A stretch of 64,000 nucleotides of DNA from contig NC_020291.1 of NCBI RefSeq assembly GCF_000340885.1, positions 3,781,001 through 3,845,000 on the forward strand, read 5' to 3'. This stretch comes from Clostridium saccharoperbutylacetonicum N1-4(HMT). GTDB lineage: Bacteria; Bacillota; Clostridia; Clostridiales; Clostridiaceae. Position 1 is the first letter of the stretch. Every line of letters starts with the position of its first letter. Below the pieces are notes generated by a model. That model saw nothing but the letters and a program-made list of their open reading frames with translations. It did no database searches and was not told where the DNA came from. Position numbers and translations under genes: made by a program. Positions 1 through 8,449 of the stretch are shown here, in pieces.

Positions 1-531
1 ATTGTTTGGATGTTTCCAATCATTTTTATGCTTCATGATTTTGAAGAAATCATTATGGCTGAAGTGTGGGGGAAGCGCTATAAAAAAGCAATCGATACTA
101 CTTGGCCAGAACACCAACCATTTGCTTTAAATTATGTACATTGCTGTAAAACGCCAGCCTTTTCTATTGGAGTCGAAATTATCTTTTTAATTTTTGTGCT
201 GATTAGTTTATTTTCTCTAATTTTTCAAAATTATTTTATATGGTATAGTGGTTTCTTAGGAATAACTTTACATTTTGTTTTTATCCATATGGTTTCATGC
301 ATCCGTTTTAAACACTATGTACCTGGAATAATAACATCAACTCTATTTTTATTTCCTAGTACCTGGTTATTATTTACCTCTGCAAATATACTTCACTATA
401 ACGTAAGTATGATTTTGTTAGCCTGCTTAACAGGAATTGCATTAATAACTTTAATATCGCCAATGCATAAGCTTATGGGTTCTTTATCTAGATTGCTATA
501 CAAATATTCTGAAACATCGAAAAGAGCATAA
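1..531 (+). CDS. HXXEE-type membrane protein, 5' end cut by window
   Basis: The frame is open from base 1. The first ATG is at 10 and has no ribosome site in the nine visible bases, so the true start is probably just outside the window. The motif HDFEE lies at residues 9-13 counted from that ATG and matches the signature of the HXXEE family, small bacterial membrane proteins of unknown function. Four hydrophobic stretches follow, at about residues 52-75, 78-96, 105-122 and 130-152, so it is an integral membrane protein. A weak hairpin follows the stop. Function is unknown; the family call rests on the motif and topology. Confidence 0.7.
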   Translation: MVWMFPIIFMLHDFEEIIMAEVWGKRYKKAIDTTWPEHQPFALNYVHCCKTPAFSIGVEIIFLIFVLISLFSLIFQNYFIWYSGFLGITLHFVFIHMVSCIRFKHYVPGIITSTLFLFPSTWLLFTSANILHYNVSMILLACLTGIALITLISPMHKLMGSLSRLLYKYSETSKRA

Positions 532-543
532 TCGAATACCTGG

Positions 544-575
544 AAGAGGAACCTAATGTGTTCCCTTTTCAGTTT
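544..575 (+). terminator. weak terminator after the HXXEE gene
   Basis: GGAAC and GTTCC pair around a 7-base loop, with partial extension through AAG/CTT pairs, and are followed by T-rich sequence. It lies 13 bases after the stop. Confidence 0.4.
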
Positions 576-641
576 TTAATTACAATTAAATATTTCCAAT
601 ATAATAAAATTAATTCTAAAATATTTGCCTAATACCGCATT

Positions 642-660
642 ATTCAATTTTCAAAGAACA
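642..660 (-). repeat. rRNA-leader-like repeat, copy 1
   Basis: Read on the minus strand this is TGTTCTTTGAAAATTGAAT. It is shared with a second copy at 4759-4776 and resembles the GTTCTTTGAAAA element found upstream of 16S/23S genes in Firmicutes. No rRNA gene is present. The two copies bracket the first accessory block. Confidence 0.5.
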
Positions 661-767
661 TTTTTTATTAAGAACTGCGTTAAATCTACAATTGATATCG
701 TGTATTAATTGATATAAATAATCATATAATAATATTGGTTTCATAGTTTTAAAAAAATTACCTTTTT

Positions 768-790
768 GCCCCTTAATCGGGGCTTTTTTA
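768..790 (+). terminator. rho-independent terminator
   Basis: A GCCCC/GGGGC stem with a 6-base loop is directly followed by a run of seven T. It is strong, but no gene visibly ends just before it. Confidence 0.75.
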
Positions 791-1081
791 TTTTTTGTTA
801 TATCATTAATTATTTAAGAATAATCATCATATAATTAATGGTTCTTCCTGAATATTTTTTCTTTTGTTCTATTCATTTTATGCCCCTAGTATATTAGGTT
901 TTTTTAATTGCAATATCTAATAGTAGAATTGCGTAAAAAAATCAAACTGAATAGGATGATGTTAATATTCCGATTATACTTCCACTAAATACAAAATTTG
1001 GTTTTATTATATAAAATAAGTGCTATAATTTTTATAGTGATTAAATTAATATGCTATATTTGAAAGGAGACTGATTTTATT

Positions 1082-1672
1082 ATGAAACCATATATTTCTC
1101 AAACTATAGAAAGCAATAGTTGTGGTGCACACTCAATTGCTTACTATTTATGGGAAACCACTAAAGCTCAATCTATAAATGATAGAACCTTTGTTGCTAA
1201 TATACATAAAAAAATTCAAATTGGTCCAAACAATATGGGAATTCCTGAAATTTATTCAAACCCAGAAAAAATTGCTTATGAATTAAGTAATAATTGGAGT
1301 TCGTACTCTTACACATGTATGTTAAGCAATAGCACTGTTATACCAATAGCAAAAAACCTTAACATATCTACAAAAAATATAGATATAATTGATAAAGTTA
1401 AAAAAGGTGCTAATAAATACGCAATTATTATCTGTAGTATAGGTTATATGACTCCATCACTACATTACATGCTTATTAAATATGAGCAAAATACATTTAA
1501 ACTTTTAGATTCTCTATATAACCTAGATCATTCCACTTTCAAGATATTAGATTCAATTTATGGCATTGACCATGTAATTTGGGAAGACTTTACTATAGAA
1601 ACTAATAATAAACTCACACTAGATCGAAATTCTAACTATTTTTATACTGGAGCTGGAATTCTTATAGATTAA
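1082..1672 (+). CDS. putative papain-like cysteine peptidase
   Basis: This is a 196-residue soluble protein with no signal peptide. A GAAAGGAGAC ribosome site lies 9-10 bases before the ATG. The N-terminal SNSCGAHSIAYYLWE (around residues 12-26) looks like the catalytic Cys helix of papain-fold peptidases (C39/C58-like). A later LHYMLIKYE (around residues 129-137) and LLDSLYN could supply the His and Asp. No transporter or toxin partner is adjacent. The peptidase assignment comes from motif spacing only; an acyltransferase of the same fold, or an inactive homologue, is possible. It sits in a low-GC accessory block. Confidence 0.45.
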   Translation: MKPYISQTIESNSCGAHSIAYYLWETTKAQSINDRTFVANIHKKIQIGPNNMGIPEIYSNPEKIAYELSNNWSSYSYTCMLSNSTVIPIAKNLNISTKNIDIIDKVKKGANKYAIIICSIGYMTPSLHYMLIKYEQNTFKLLDSLYNLDHSTFKILDSIYGIDHVIWEDFTIETNNKLTLDRNSNYFYTGAGILID

Positions 1673-1789
1673 TTTTACTCACAATTCAATACTTTTCTAT
1701 AAACTTCATAAAATGAATATTAATTTGATAAAGTTGGAGGTGATATTTAACTTCCACCTTTATTTTACTGCGTCAAATTTAAATGTTAT

Positions 1790-2014
1790 TCACATTATTA
1801 GTCTAATGAACACTTCTGCGAAGTTAAGCCATTCATCTGATTTAATAAAGAAATCGATATCAGAAACAAATAATATAACATCTATATCTGAATATTCATC
1901 GGCACAATTATCTTTTCTTGACTGTGAGCCAATGAGGACTTCTGCTTTTATAAGCTCGGATGTTTCTCCATATTTAATTAAATTGTTTATCATACCTTCA
2001 TATCTGCTGTTCAT
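1790..2014 (-). pseudogene. truncated aminoglycoside 6-adenylyltransferase (ANT(6)/AadE-like)
   Basis: Only 74 codons remain of a family that normally has about 290 residues. The nucleotidyltransferase core is recognisable: GSQSR, then SDIDVILFV with its paired acidic residues, then a segment ending in RLIM as in streptomycin adenylyltransferases. The start is preceded by an AAAGGTGAG ribosome site, so the 5' end is intact. Reading stops at a TGA and no matching downstream sequence is seen in other frames. The helical C-terminal domain is missing, so the product should not confer resistance. A resistance gene remnant fits an accessory region. Confidence 0.7.
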
Positions 2015-2068
2015 AGGAATATTCTCACCTTTCTATAAACTTATTATTATTTACTTTTATTAATATTT

Positions 2069-2662
2069 TCAACTTTCCCAAACTCCACATTTAAGAATTT
2101 TTCTCAAAGCTATAAGGCTTCCTATAGACCCTATAAATGCAGCAACTATTGCAAATGGCCAAAGCATTGTATTTATTATAAAAGAAGGTTGTACAAGACT
2201 TAATTCTGGTGTAAACGCCATTACTTTTGTGTAAATGAAAGTATATATAACAAATAAAGATAAATTTCCTACAAAAACTCCTACAATTCCTATAAATACC
2301 CCTTCAATAATAAAAGGCCATCGAATAAACCAATTAGTAGCTCCAACAAGCTTCATTATATTTACTTCATATCTCCTTTGAAACATAGCCATCTTAAATG
2401 CATTTACAATTAAAAATAATGAAACAACTGGTATTATTAAAAAAACTGCAATTTCCAGCAACTCAAAAACTGTGCTCATTCCTTTATTATTAATAAAAAT
2501 AGTTGCTGAATTTTTATTAACTGATAACAAATATATTAAAAATAACCCAACAATAAAAATAGTTGCTGATACAGTAAATACTGAAAAAACAGTAAGTGTA
2601 ATATTTCTTTTTAAGCTCTTTAATGCATCTAAAAAGAAATATTTAAATTTATTAATATTCAT
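2069..2662 (-). CDS. FtsX-like permease lacking the extracellular domain
   Basis: Similarity to FtsX is clear at both ends: an N-terminal FKYFFLDALKSLKRN followed by TM1 (about 20-47), and a C-terminal half with RRYEVNIMKLVGATNWFIRW and three membrane segments. FtsX pairs with the ATPase FtsE and normally uses a roughly 100-residue loop after TM1 to control peptidoglycan hydrolases. Here about 12 residues separate TM1 and TM2, giving 197 rather than about 300 residues. No ftsE is adjacent. AGAAGGTGAAAT precedes the ATG. It is either a decaying paralogue or a minimal permease of unknown role; the reading frame is intact. Confidence 0.75.
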   Translation of the reverse strand: MNINKFKYFFLDALKSLKRNITLTVFSVFTVSATIFIVGLFLIYLLSVNKNSATIFINNKGMSTVFELLEIAVFLIIPVVSLFLIVNAFKMAMFQRRYEVNIMKLVGATNWFIRWPFIIEGVFIGIVGVFVGNLSLFVIYTFIYTKVMAFTPELSLVQPSFIINTMLWPFAIVAAFIGSIGSLIALRKILKCGVWES

Positions 2663-2714
2663 ATTTCACCTTCTAAAATCTATTTAGTAAATATAGATAA
2701 TTGTTATTTAATAT

Positions 2715-3026
2715 CTATAGATTAGGAAAGTCAACTCCATCTTCTGGTTCTCCTACTTCAAAACCTAATAATACCGAAGCTTCCTTCTTGAACCTTTCAA
2801 ACCACGTATTCCATTCGTCTTGCTGCATTTCAGCATAAAATTGCAGACCACTAGGTTCAACTGAAGCATTAATTATTCTTTTGTCATTATCTTGTGCATA
2901 CCAATGCGGAATTCCATCAATAAAACCACTCCATCCTGGCATCTCTTTATATAGTTCAGCTAACTTTTTCCATATTTCATTTGGTAATGAGTAATGAATA
3001 TTTAAATTATGATTATGTATTTCCAT
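2715..3026 (-). CDS. hypothetical protein, 103 residues
   Basis: I chose the ATG at 3026 because AGAAGGAGAA lies 6 bases upstream; the longer frame to 3155 has no such signal. The product is soluble and acidic, with WKKLAELYKEMPGWSG near the N-terminus and a tail ending GVDFPNL. There is no signal peptide or membrane segment, and I do not recognise a characterised family with certainty. It sits between the SdpI-like and FtsX-like genes on the same strand, 160 bp and 50 bp away. Confidence 0.6.
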   Translation of the reverse strand: MEIHNHNLNIHYSLPNEIWKKLAELYKEMPGWSGFIDGIPHWYAQDNDKRIINASVEPSGLQFYAEMQQDEWNTWFERFKKEASVLLGFEVGEPEDGVDFPNL

Positions 3027-3189
3027 AAAAAATTCTCCTTCTATTTGATGTTGCACTTTCCTAAACATTATTATCTTAATGGGTATATTAATAATTAGAA
3101 GATTAATTAAAGAATTATAACTTTGTAATATTAGTGCTAAATCTTTCAAAATCATTAATATTATGAGGAAGCAACACCCAATGAATTCC

Positions 3190-3834
3190 TTATACTCCTT
3201 TTTTATATAACCAATATGAATAGAGAAAAGGAACCGTCGTAATAATTGCTAAAATAATTAAAATTAATTGAATACCTTGAATCCGTATATAACCACTAAT
3301 TATCATGCAAATACCCCCTAGTATCCAGATATCCCCTGCTATATTATGGGTATTATTCCAATTATCCACACTATTTAGTGTCCATGGTAATTTGATACCA
3401 AAAGTATAATTTCTCTTACACTTTGATAGATAATTTCCAAACATTGTGATCATAATGCCTAATACTTCTGATAAAATACCTTGAATAGGGTTTTTATATC
3501 TAAGTGCAATAAATAAGAGTTCTGGTACTAATATGACTGAAGTAACAGGAGCAGACCACATCCCTAAGTACTTAGATACAGATATAGAGCTTATTTTATC
3601 TCGATCATTATTAACTTTAAGGTGTGTAAGAATATTAATTGCTGCCATTAAAACTGGTAAACCAAAAGCCGCAAACGCTTTTGGAGCATAATCATCTCCT
3701 CTTACTCTACTAAAATGAATAGCAATTTGTTCAGGCAATTTATCATATAGTGTAAACGAAAGAATCAATGGCAAAAAGCAAATAATAGTCGTACTCAAAA
3801 AAAGTCTATCTCGCTTTATCTTTATCACCTCCAA
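3190..3834 (-). CDS. SdpI-family immunity/membrane protein
   Basis: A DUF1648-like N-terminus (YDKLPEQIAIHFSRVRGDD) is followed by an SdpI C-terminal signature (FGIKLPWTLNSVDNWNNTHN), with about six membrane segments. SdpI of Bacillus is the immunity protein against the SdpC toxin; clostridial relatives are often paired with an ArsR-type SdpR regulator, which is absent here. The start is odd. The upstream-most candidate is TTG at 3834, but GGAGG (3832-3828) overlaps it. The ideally spaced codon is ATA at 3819. An ATG may have mutated to ATA, or a weak start is used. Toxin immunity is inferred from the family only. Confidence 0.7.
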   Translation of the reverse strand: MEVIKIKRDRLFLSTTIICFLPLILSFTLYDKLPEQIAIHFSRVRGDDYAPKAFAAFGLPVLMAAINILTHLKVNNDRDKISSISVSKYLGMWSAPVTSVILVPELLFIALRYKNPIQGILSEVLGIMITMFGNYLSKCKRNYTFGIKLPWTLNSVDNWNNTHNIAGDIWILGGICMIISGYIRIQGIQLILIILAIITTVPFLYSYWLYKKGV

Positions 3835-3978
3835 ATTGTAAAAAACATAACTTCTCCAAGTAAATAACTTTTATCTTCTAATGCGAGTATTTATATTCAT
3901 CCCTTCTTATTATTGTTCAATAAAAATATCGCAAATTTAATAATGCGATATTTTAAATTTATGTAATTATATTTACTA

Positions 3979-4695
3979 TTAATTCTTTTTTCTCATTAAT
4001 ACAGACCAAAGGGAAGACTTACCGAATACTTCTTCATTGTCAGATTCTATCATTTCTCTAAATTCAACTATTTCAAAATAAGATTCCAAAATTATTTTTA
4101 GTTTATAATCAGAGAACCCTATTCCTCCATGCATCGAATTATCTTTGTAAACATCATAATCAGATATATTCGCTCCGCCTTTCAAATTAAAACATATCAT
4201 AGCAAAATATCCATTAGGTTTTAAATATTTTAATATAGTACTTAAATATTGCTCTCTTCTATGTGGCTTTATATGATGAAAACAACCACTATCATAAATG
4301 AAATCATAATTCTCTTTTTCACTTTGAAAGTCAAATATTGATTGGCATGAAAATTTTACTTTTATCCCCTGTTCTGTCGCTATTTTATTAGCCATTTCTA
4401 TTGATGTTTCTGAAAAATCCACACCACAAACTTCAAGTCCCTTTTTCGCTATATAAATAGAATTTCTGCCTTTTCCGCAACCAATATCAAGAGCTTTTCC
4501 TTCTTTTAATATTCCTCTATCAAAATAAGTAATAAGATTTTCGTCAGGAATATTTTTAAAAAATGGAACTGCCTTTTCCTTATTTGAATAGAATTTATTC
4601 CACCATTCGTTATCTCGTTTTTCTAAAAACTCATCTAGCATAAGAAATACATCATCTTCCGTCTTTATGATTTCCGAATTAATTTTATCATCCAT
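3979..4695 (-). CDS. class I SAM-dependent methyltransferase
   Basis: Motif I, ALDIGCGKG (about residues 68-76), and the acidic motif II in CGVDFSETSIEMA mark a Rossmann-fold SAM methyltransferase, 238 residues and soluble. The post-motif YDFIYDSGCFHHIKP is typical of the Methyltransf_11/25 group. The substrate cannot be read from sequence. GGAGG precedes the ATG by about 8 bases. It is transcribed alone, ending in the gap before the SdpI-like gene. It is next to the IS91-type element and belongs to the variable block. A role in thiopurine/tellurite-type detoxification is possible but unsupported. Confidence 0.8.
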   Translation of the reverse strand: MDDKINSEIIKTEDDVFLMLDEFLEKRDNEWWNKFYSNKEKAVPFFKNIPDENLITYFDRGILKEGKALDIGCGKGRNSIYIAKKGLEVCGVDFSETSIEMANKIATEQGIKVKFSCQSIFDFQSEKENYDFIYDSGCFHHIKPHRREQYLSTILKYLKPNGYFAMICFNLKGGANISDYDVYKDNSMHGGIGFSDYKLKIILESYFEIVEFREMIESDNEEVFGKSSLWSVLMRKKN

Positions 4696-4758
4696 GGTAT
4701 AACGCCTCCAAATTCTATATAATATAAATTATAACATAACTTTCCACTATCACATTTT

Positions 4759-4776
4759 TCAATTTTCAAAGAACAT
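4759..4776 (-). repeat. rRNA-leader-like repeat, copy 2
   Basis: Minus-strand TGTTCTTTGAAAATTGAA, same strand and nearly the same flanks as 642-660. No rRNA gene is nearby. Confidence 0.5.
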
Positions 4777-4861
4777 TTCAGTTATTAATTGCTACGCACT
4801 TTCTACATATTATTATATTGTTGAGGAATCACTTCATGTCCAATTATATGAATAGCACTAA

Positions 4862-4875
4862 ACCGCTAGCGCGGT
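4862..4875. repeat. GC-rich hairpin at left side of the IS91-type element
   Basis: ACCGC-TAGC-GCGGT forms a 5-bp stem with a 4-base loop in otherwise AT-rich DNA, 115 bp before the recombinase start. It could be part of the terminal (terIS) structure. Confidence 0.4.
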
Positions 4876-4989
4876 GGTAATATGTAATACATTTACATCT
4901 AGAACTCATATTTTAATTATACCAGTTTATTTTTTCTATAAATCCTTTAATATATAGATAATTCTAAATTTAAAGGAGATGTTTTAATT

Positions 4990-5853
4990 ATGACAAAAGA
5001 ACAAGTCTTAGAAAAATTGACATTTGATGTGGAACTTAGAGGTCTAAGCAAACATACCCAAGCTGAATATTATACTAAAGTTAAAATTTTTCAAGACCAC
5101 TTTAACAAACCCGCTACTGAACTTGACGAAAAAGATATTAGAAAATTCCTGCACTATCTTTCAACAGAAAAAGGTCTTACTTCCGGAAGTGTAAATTCAT
5201 ACAATAGCGGCCTTAGATTCTTATATGGTGTAACTTTAAATGCTACTTTGAATTACAAACAAATACCTCGCCACCGCAGGCAACGTAAATTTCCAGAAAT
5301 ACTTACTAAAAGTGAAATCCAAAGCCTTTTTGATGCATGTGATAATCTTAGAGATAAATGTATATTAATGACTCTATATGGCGCTGGACTAAGACTTAGT
5401 GAAGTTGCTTCTCTAAAAGTTACTGATATTGATAGTGAAAAAATGCAGTTATTTATCCGCAATGCCAAAGGCTCTAAAGATCGCTATGCATTGCTTTCAC
5501 AAGCTAACCTTGAAATTCTAAGAGTTTATTGGAAAGCTTATCGTCCAAAAGAATGGCTTTTTTACAGCCGAGTAAATACCGGAACACACATTACTTCTAA
5601 GGCTGTACAAAATATATTCCACAAATACATAGAAAAAGCTAATATTTCTAAAAAAGTTACCGTCCATAGCTTAAGGCATAGTTTTGCTACACATCTACTA
5701 GAATCTGGCATAAGTATATTTCATATTAAACAATTACTTGGGCATTCAGATATCAGTTCTACATGTTTTTATTTGCATTTACTTAAAATTCAATCTTTAA
5801 ATGTACAAAGTCCTCTAGATTTCTTGACAGAAACGGAGAAAACTAATGGTTGA
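4990..5853 (+). CDS. tyrosine recombinase/integrase of an IS91-type element
   Basis: The N-terminal SAM-like DNA-binding domain (about 5-85) precedes a complete catalytic domain (about 105-275). Catalytic residues are visible: R135 in GAGLRLSE, H226 and R229 in HSLRH, H252 in LGH and the nucleophile Y261. AAAGGAGAT is 7 bases before the ATG. The 3' end overlaps the transposase start by 8 bp, which suggests translational coupling. Such recombinases accompany a subset of IS91-like transposases; their exact role in transposition is unclear. All active-site residues are kept, so it may be functional. Confidence 0.88.
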   Translation: MTKEQVLEKLTFDVELRGLSKHTQAEYYTKVKIFQDHFNKPATELDEKDIRKFLHYLSTEKGLTSGSVNSYNSGLRFLYGVTLNATLNYKQIPRHRRQRKFPEILTKSEIQSLFDACDNLRDKCILMTLYGAGLRLSEVASLKVTDIDSEKMQLFIRNAKGSKDRYALLSQANLEILRVYWKAYRPKEWLFYSRVNTGTHITSKAVQNIFHKYIEKANISKKVTVHSLRHSFATHLLESGISIFHIKQLLGHSDISSTCFYLHLLKIQSLNVQSPLDFLTETEKTNG

Positions 5854-7006
5854 GGTTCAAGATATATTTATAGAATATGGTGAAGATTATTTGAATAAAC
5901 ATAAGCTTACTCTTGTTCAACATAAAGCTATGTCTGCAATACGAAAATGCAGAACATCGCATTTAGGTGGTCATGTAGATGTTTGTGATAACTGTGGAAA
6001 TACTCAGATTTCTTATAACTCCTGCCGTAACAGGCACTGCCCCAAATGCCAAGCTCTTGCAAAAGAGCGCTGGATTTACAATCAAAAATCCAATTTACTT
6101 AACGTTGGCTATTTCCATGTCGTATTCACTATTCCAGATACTCTAAATTCTATGGTATATCAAAATCAAAGACAACTCTATACCATTTTATTTAAGGCTA
6201 CTTCTGAAACTTTATCTGAATTATCCTTTGATAAAAAATACCTTGGTGCAAAACTTGGTTTTACATCAATTCTACATACTTGGGGTCAGAATCTTATGCA
6301 TCATCCACATATTCACTGCATTGTACCTGGCGGCGGACTATCGTCGATCGGCAAATGGATAAGCAGCAGAAAAAAGTTTTTTATTCCGGTTAAAGTATTA
6401 TCTCGTAAATTTAGGGGCAAGTTTCTGTATTATCTTAAGCAATTATACTATGAAAATAATCTTGAATTTCATGGGAATCAAAATTATCTTTCAGATGAAA
6501 TTGAATTCGAAAAATTACTTTCAGCTACATATTCTAAAGAATGGATTGTTTACTGTAAACCACCTTTTAAAAATGCTGCCTGCGTCGTCGAATATTTAGG
6601 TAGATATACACATAGAGTTGCTATATCAAACACCCGTATTCTAAGCATTGACAATGGCAATGCCACATTTAAATGGCGTGATTACAAAGACAAAAATAAG
6701 TATAAGGTAATGACTATTTCTGCTGATGAATTTATTAGAAGATTTCTTATTCATATACTTCCAAGTGGATTTATGAAAATTAGGCACTACGGCTTGCTAG
6801 GTAATCGAAATAAAACTACAAAACTGAATATTTGTAAACAACTTACTAATACACCTATTTTACTTAGAGATAAAATTCCAATTCTTGAACTAATTAAAGA
6901 AATTACAGGTAGAGATTTATCAAAATGCACTCACTGCGGCTCAAACAAACTCAATAGGTCTATTACATTTTGTAACTCTCCTCCTATAACCACCAAAACT
7001 TCATAA
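5846..7006 (+). CDS. IS91-family HUH (Y2) transposase
   Basis: A zinc-binding N-terminus has C47/C50 and C60/C65/C68. It is followed by the HUH metal site HPHIH (H155, H157) and the paired tyrosines Y250 and Y254 in EYLGRYTHR, the expected order for IS91-type rolling-circle transposases. A further CTHCG motif lies near the C-terminus. At 386 residues it looks full length. It starts inside the last codons of the recombinase gene (ATGGTTGA overlap). It nicks and joins single-stranded DNA at oriIS. With a complete catalytic set it is probably active or recently so. Confidence 0.9.
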   Translation: MVEVQDIFIEYGEDYLNKHKLTLVQHKAMSAIRKCRTSHLGGHVDVCDNCGNTQISYNSCRNRHCPKCQALAKERWIYNQKSNLLNVGYFHVVFTIPDTLNSMVYQNQRQLYTILFKATSETLSELSFDKKYLGAKLGFTSILHTWGQNLMHHPHIHCIVPGGGLSSIGKWISSRKKFFIPVKVLSRKFRGKFLYYLKQLYYENNLEFHGNQNYLSDEIEFEKLLSATYSKEWIVYCKPPFKNAACVVEYLGRYTHRVAISNTRILSIDNGNATFKWRDYKDKNKYKVMTISADEFIRRFLIHILPSGFMKIRHYGLLGNRNKTTKLNICKQLTNTPILLRDKIPILELIKEITGRDLSKCTHCGSNKLNRSITFCNSPPITTKTS

Positions 7007-7201
7007 CATTCGTAATATAGCCTGTAATGGGGAGGGGGAAACTATGCCGGTTTTGCACTATTTAATACGTTTTTATATCTTTACCCCTATATTTTTAAAC
7101 TTTAATTTTTAATTTGTTTTTAAAATTAAAGGGAATGAGACTATTCAATCCCCATAATAACTGCTTATATTTCCGCGGTTTCGTGCTATTGTAATTATCC
7201 A

Positions 7202-7273
7202 AAGTTAGGCGGACTTCTATAACTTTTGAACTCAAGCTTAAATTCAAGGCTTGAGTTTTTTTCTGCCTAACTT
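7202..7273. repeat. nested double hairpin downstream of the transposase
   Basis: Outer arms AAGTTAGGC (7202-7210) and GCCTAACTT (7265-7273) enclose inner arms AACTCAAGC (7229-7237) and GCTTGAGTT (7249-7257), the latter followed by a T run. The inner hairpin could terminate transcription; the whole could be the right-end structure. The rest of 7007-7355 contains no gene I can support, apart from G-rich sequence near 7028-7040 that may belong to oriIS. Confidence 0.6.
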
Positions 7274-7355
7274 CGTATAATTTGCTATGAATAATAAGAA
7301 GTTATTTAGATAAAAGTATCTTGCTTGAACATTAATCTTTTTCAAGAACATATTT

Positions 7356-8339
7356 CTATAACCTATCATACCACTCCATACTTCTAAGTTTAGAATTTAA
7401 ATATCGATTTCTAAATGCTGAATCATTTTCATAAACATAATTAAAACAATCAGTGTATATGTCATCACTGTTTTTAGTAAAAGATTTTATTACATCTTTA
7501 TTTATATCTACACTTATCATTTGAACTATTGCAAATTTAATTAGCATAGTAACTTGTATATTCCCATCCCTAAAATATGATAATATATTACTTAAAAATG
7601 AATTTGTATAATCAATTTCTTCACCATTTTGTTTAATAAATAATGATTGATTATTTTTATTACAGAAATCAGTTCTAATCCTTATATATTGTCTAATCTG
7701 AAGTGATAAATTTTTAGGTAGAGTAATCTCATATCCATTAATATTTAATATATTTGTATCAAAATTCAAATCATTTACTCTTATAGAATTTAAAGCACTG
7801 TATTTACAACCTGTAAATAAAATAAATTTAATTATTATATTTCCTAATAGATTAGTGTAATCATCTGCTCTCTTTTTAAAATTCAAAAAATTGTCTTTTT
7901 CAATTAGATTTTTTATATTTCTATCACACTGATCAATAATGTCAATAGCTTCATCCTTTGTTATTATTCCATTGCTCATTCTTTCTTTTAATCTTGAATC
8001 ATTTTTAATTTTCAAATTTATTCGTTCACTATATGAATTAATTCCTGATTTTATACTAAATGATTTTATTAAATTATCCGCTACTATTCCCAAGTTCTGT
8101 ATATAATCAAAATACATTCGTATTACAGATTTATAATGGTATGCTGCTGATTCTGATTCTATATTTTGATTTTTAATATAATAATCAAGTGCTTGTTCAA
8201 TAACATCAATATCTATTCCAGCAAAATAATTCTTATATGTTTCATTACTTATTTTATTTTGCTTGGTTAAAAAATCATAAAAACTTGTTATTTTTTTGAT
8301 ATATGAATCCTTTGTTCTCTGTGATGTTATTTCTTCCAA
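7356..8339 (-). CDS. degenerate tyrosine-recombinase-like protein, possible pseudogene
   Basis: The fold resembles a tyrosine recombinase: an N-terminal core-binding region (about 1-100) and a FILFTGCKYSALNSIRVNDL block where active enzymes have TGxRxSE. The catalytic Arg is Lys here, and no HxxR or LGH motif is visible, so it cannot be a normal recombinase. The start is also suspicious. The first possible start in the open frame is TTG at 8339, without a ribosome site. An in-frame ATG at 8369 with GAGGG upstream is followed at once by TAA. It may be a pseudogene or an inactive DNA-binding relative. It lies beside the IS91-type element. Confidence 0.5.
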   Translation of the reverse strand: MEEITSQRTKDSYIKKITSFYDFLTKQNKISNETYKNYFAGIDIDVIEQALDYYIKNQNIESESAAYHYKSVIRMYFDYIQNLGIVADNLIKSFSIKSGINSYSERINLKIKNDSRLKERMSNGIITKDEAIDIIDQCDRNIKNLIEKDNFLNFKKRADDYTNLLGNIIIKFILFTGCKYSALNSIRVNDLNFDTNILNINGYEITLPKNLSLQIRQYIRIRTDFCNKNNQSLFIKQNGEEIDYTNSFLSNILSYFRDGNIQVTMLIKFAIVQMISVDINKDVIKSFTKNSDDIYTDCFNYVYENDSAFRNRYLNSKLRSMEWYDRL

Positions 8340-8449
8340 GAAATTTTTAATTGTATCTAATAATTACATAATGTTTTCCCTCATTTCTAATTTCTCATAT
8401 AAGGCTTGTACTCCATTTCAAAATCATTACTCTTATGCTTTAAATCCAT

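Larger units (their letters stand above)
532..1081. other. 550-bp intergenic stretch
   Basis: No credible gene is visible. It holds two terminator-like hairpins (544-575, 768-790) and a minus-strand sequence resembling a clostridial rRNA leader/spacer (642-660). The rest is AT-rich. A TATAAT at 1024-1029 may be the -10 of the next gene, but no good -35 is visible. Confidence 0.5.
4850..7280 (+). mobile_element. IS91-type element with accessory tyrosine recombinase (ends approximate)
   Basis: Two overlapping genes encode a tyrosine recombinase and an IS91-like HUH transposase. A small GC-rich hairpin (ACCGC/GCGGT, 4862-4875) lies upstream of the pair. A nested hairpin lies downstream (7202-7273), which is the side where oriIS is expected in this family. 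IS91-type elements move by rolling-circle replication and lack terminal inverted repeats, so I cannot fix the ends; the coordinates are a best guess from these structures. Confidence 0.6.

Noticed and set aside
1713..2063. A 116-codon plus-strand frame
   Set aside because: It is the antisense of the adenylyltransferase remnant; the minus-strand frame has the family motifs and ribosome site.
4990..7006. Integron or integrative conjugative element
   Set aside because: The recombinase is coupled to an IS91-type transposase; no attC array, relaxase or mating genes are visible.
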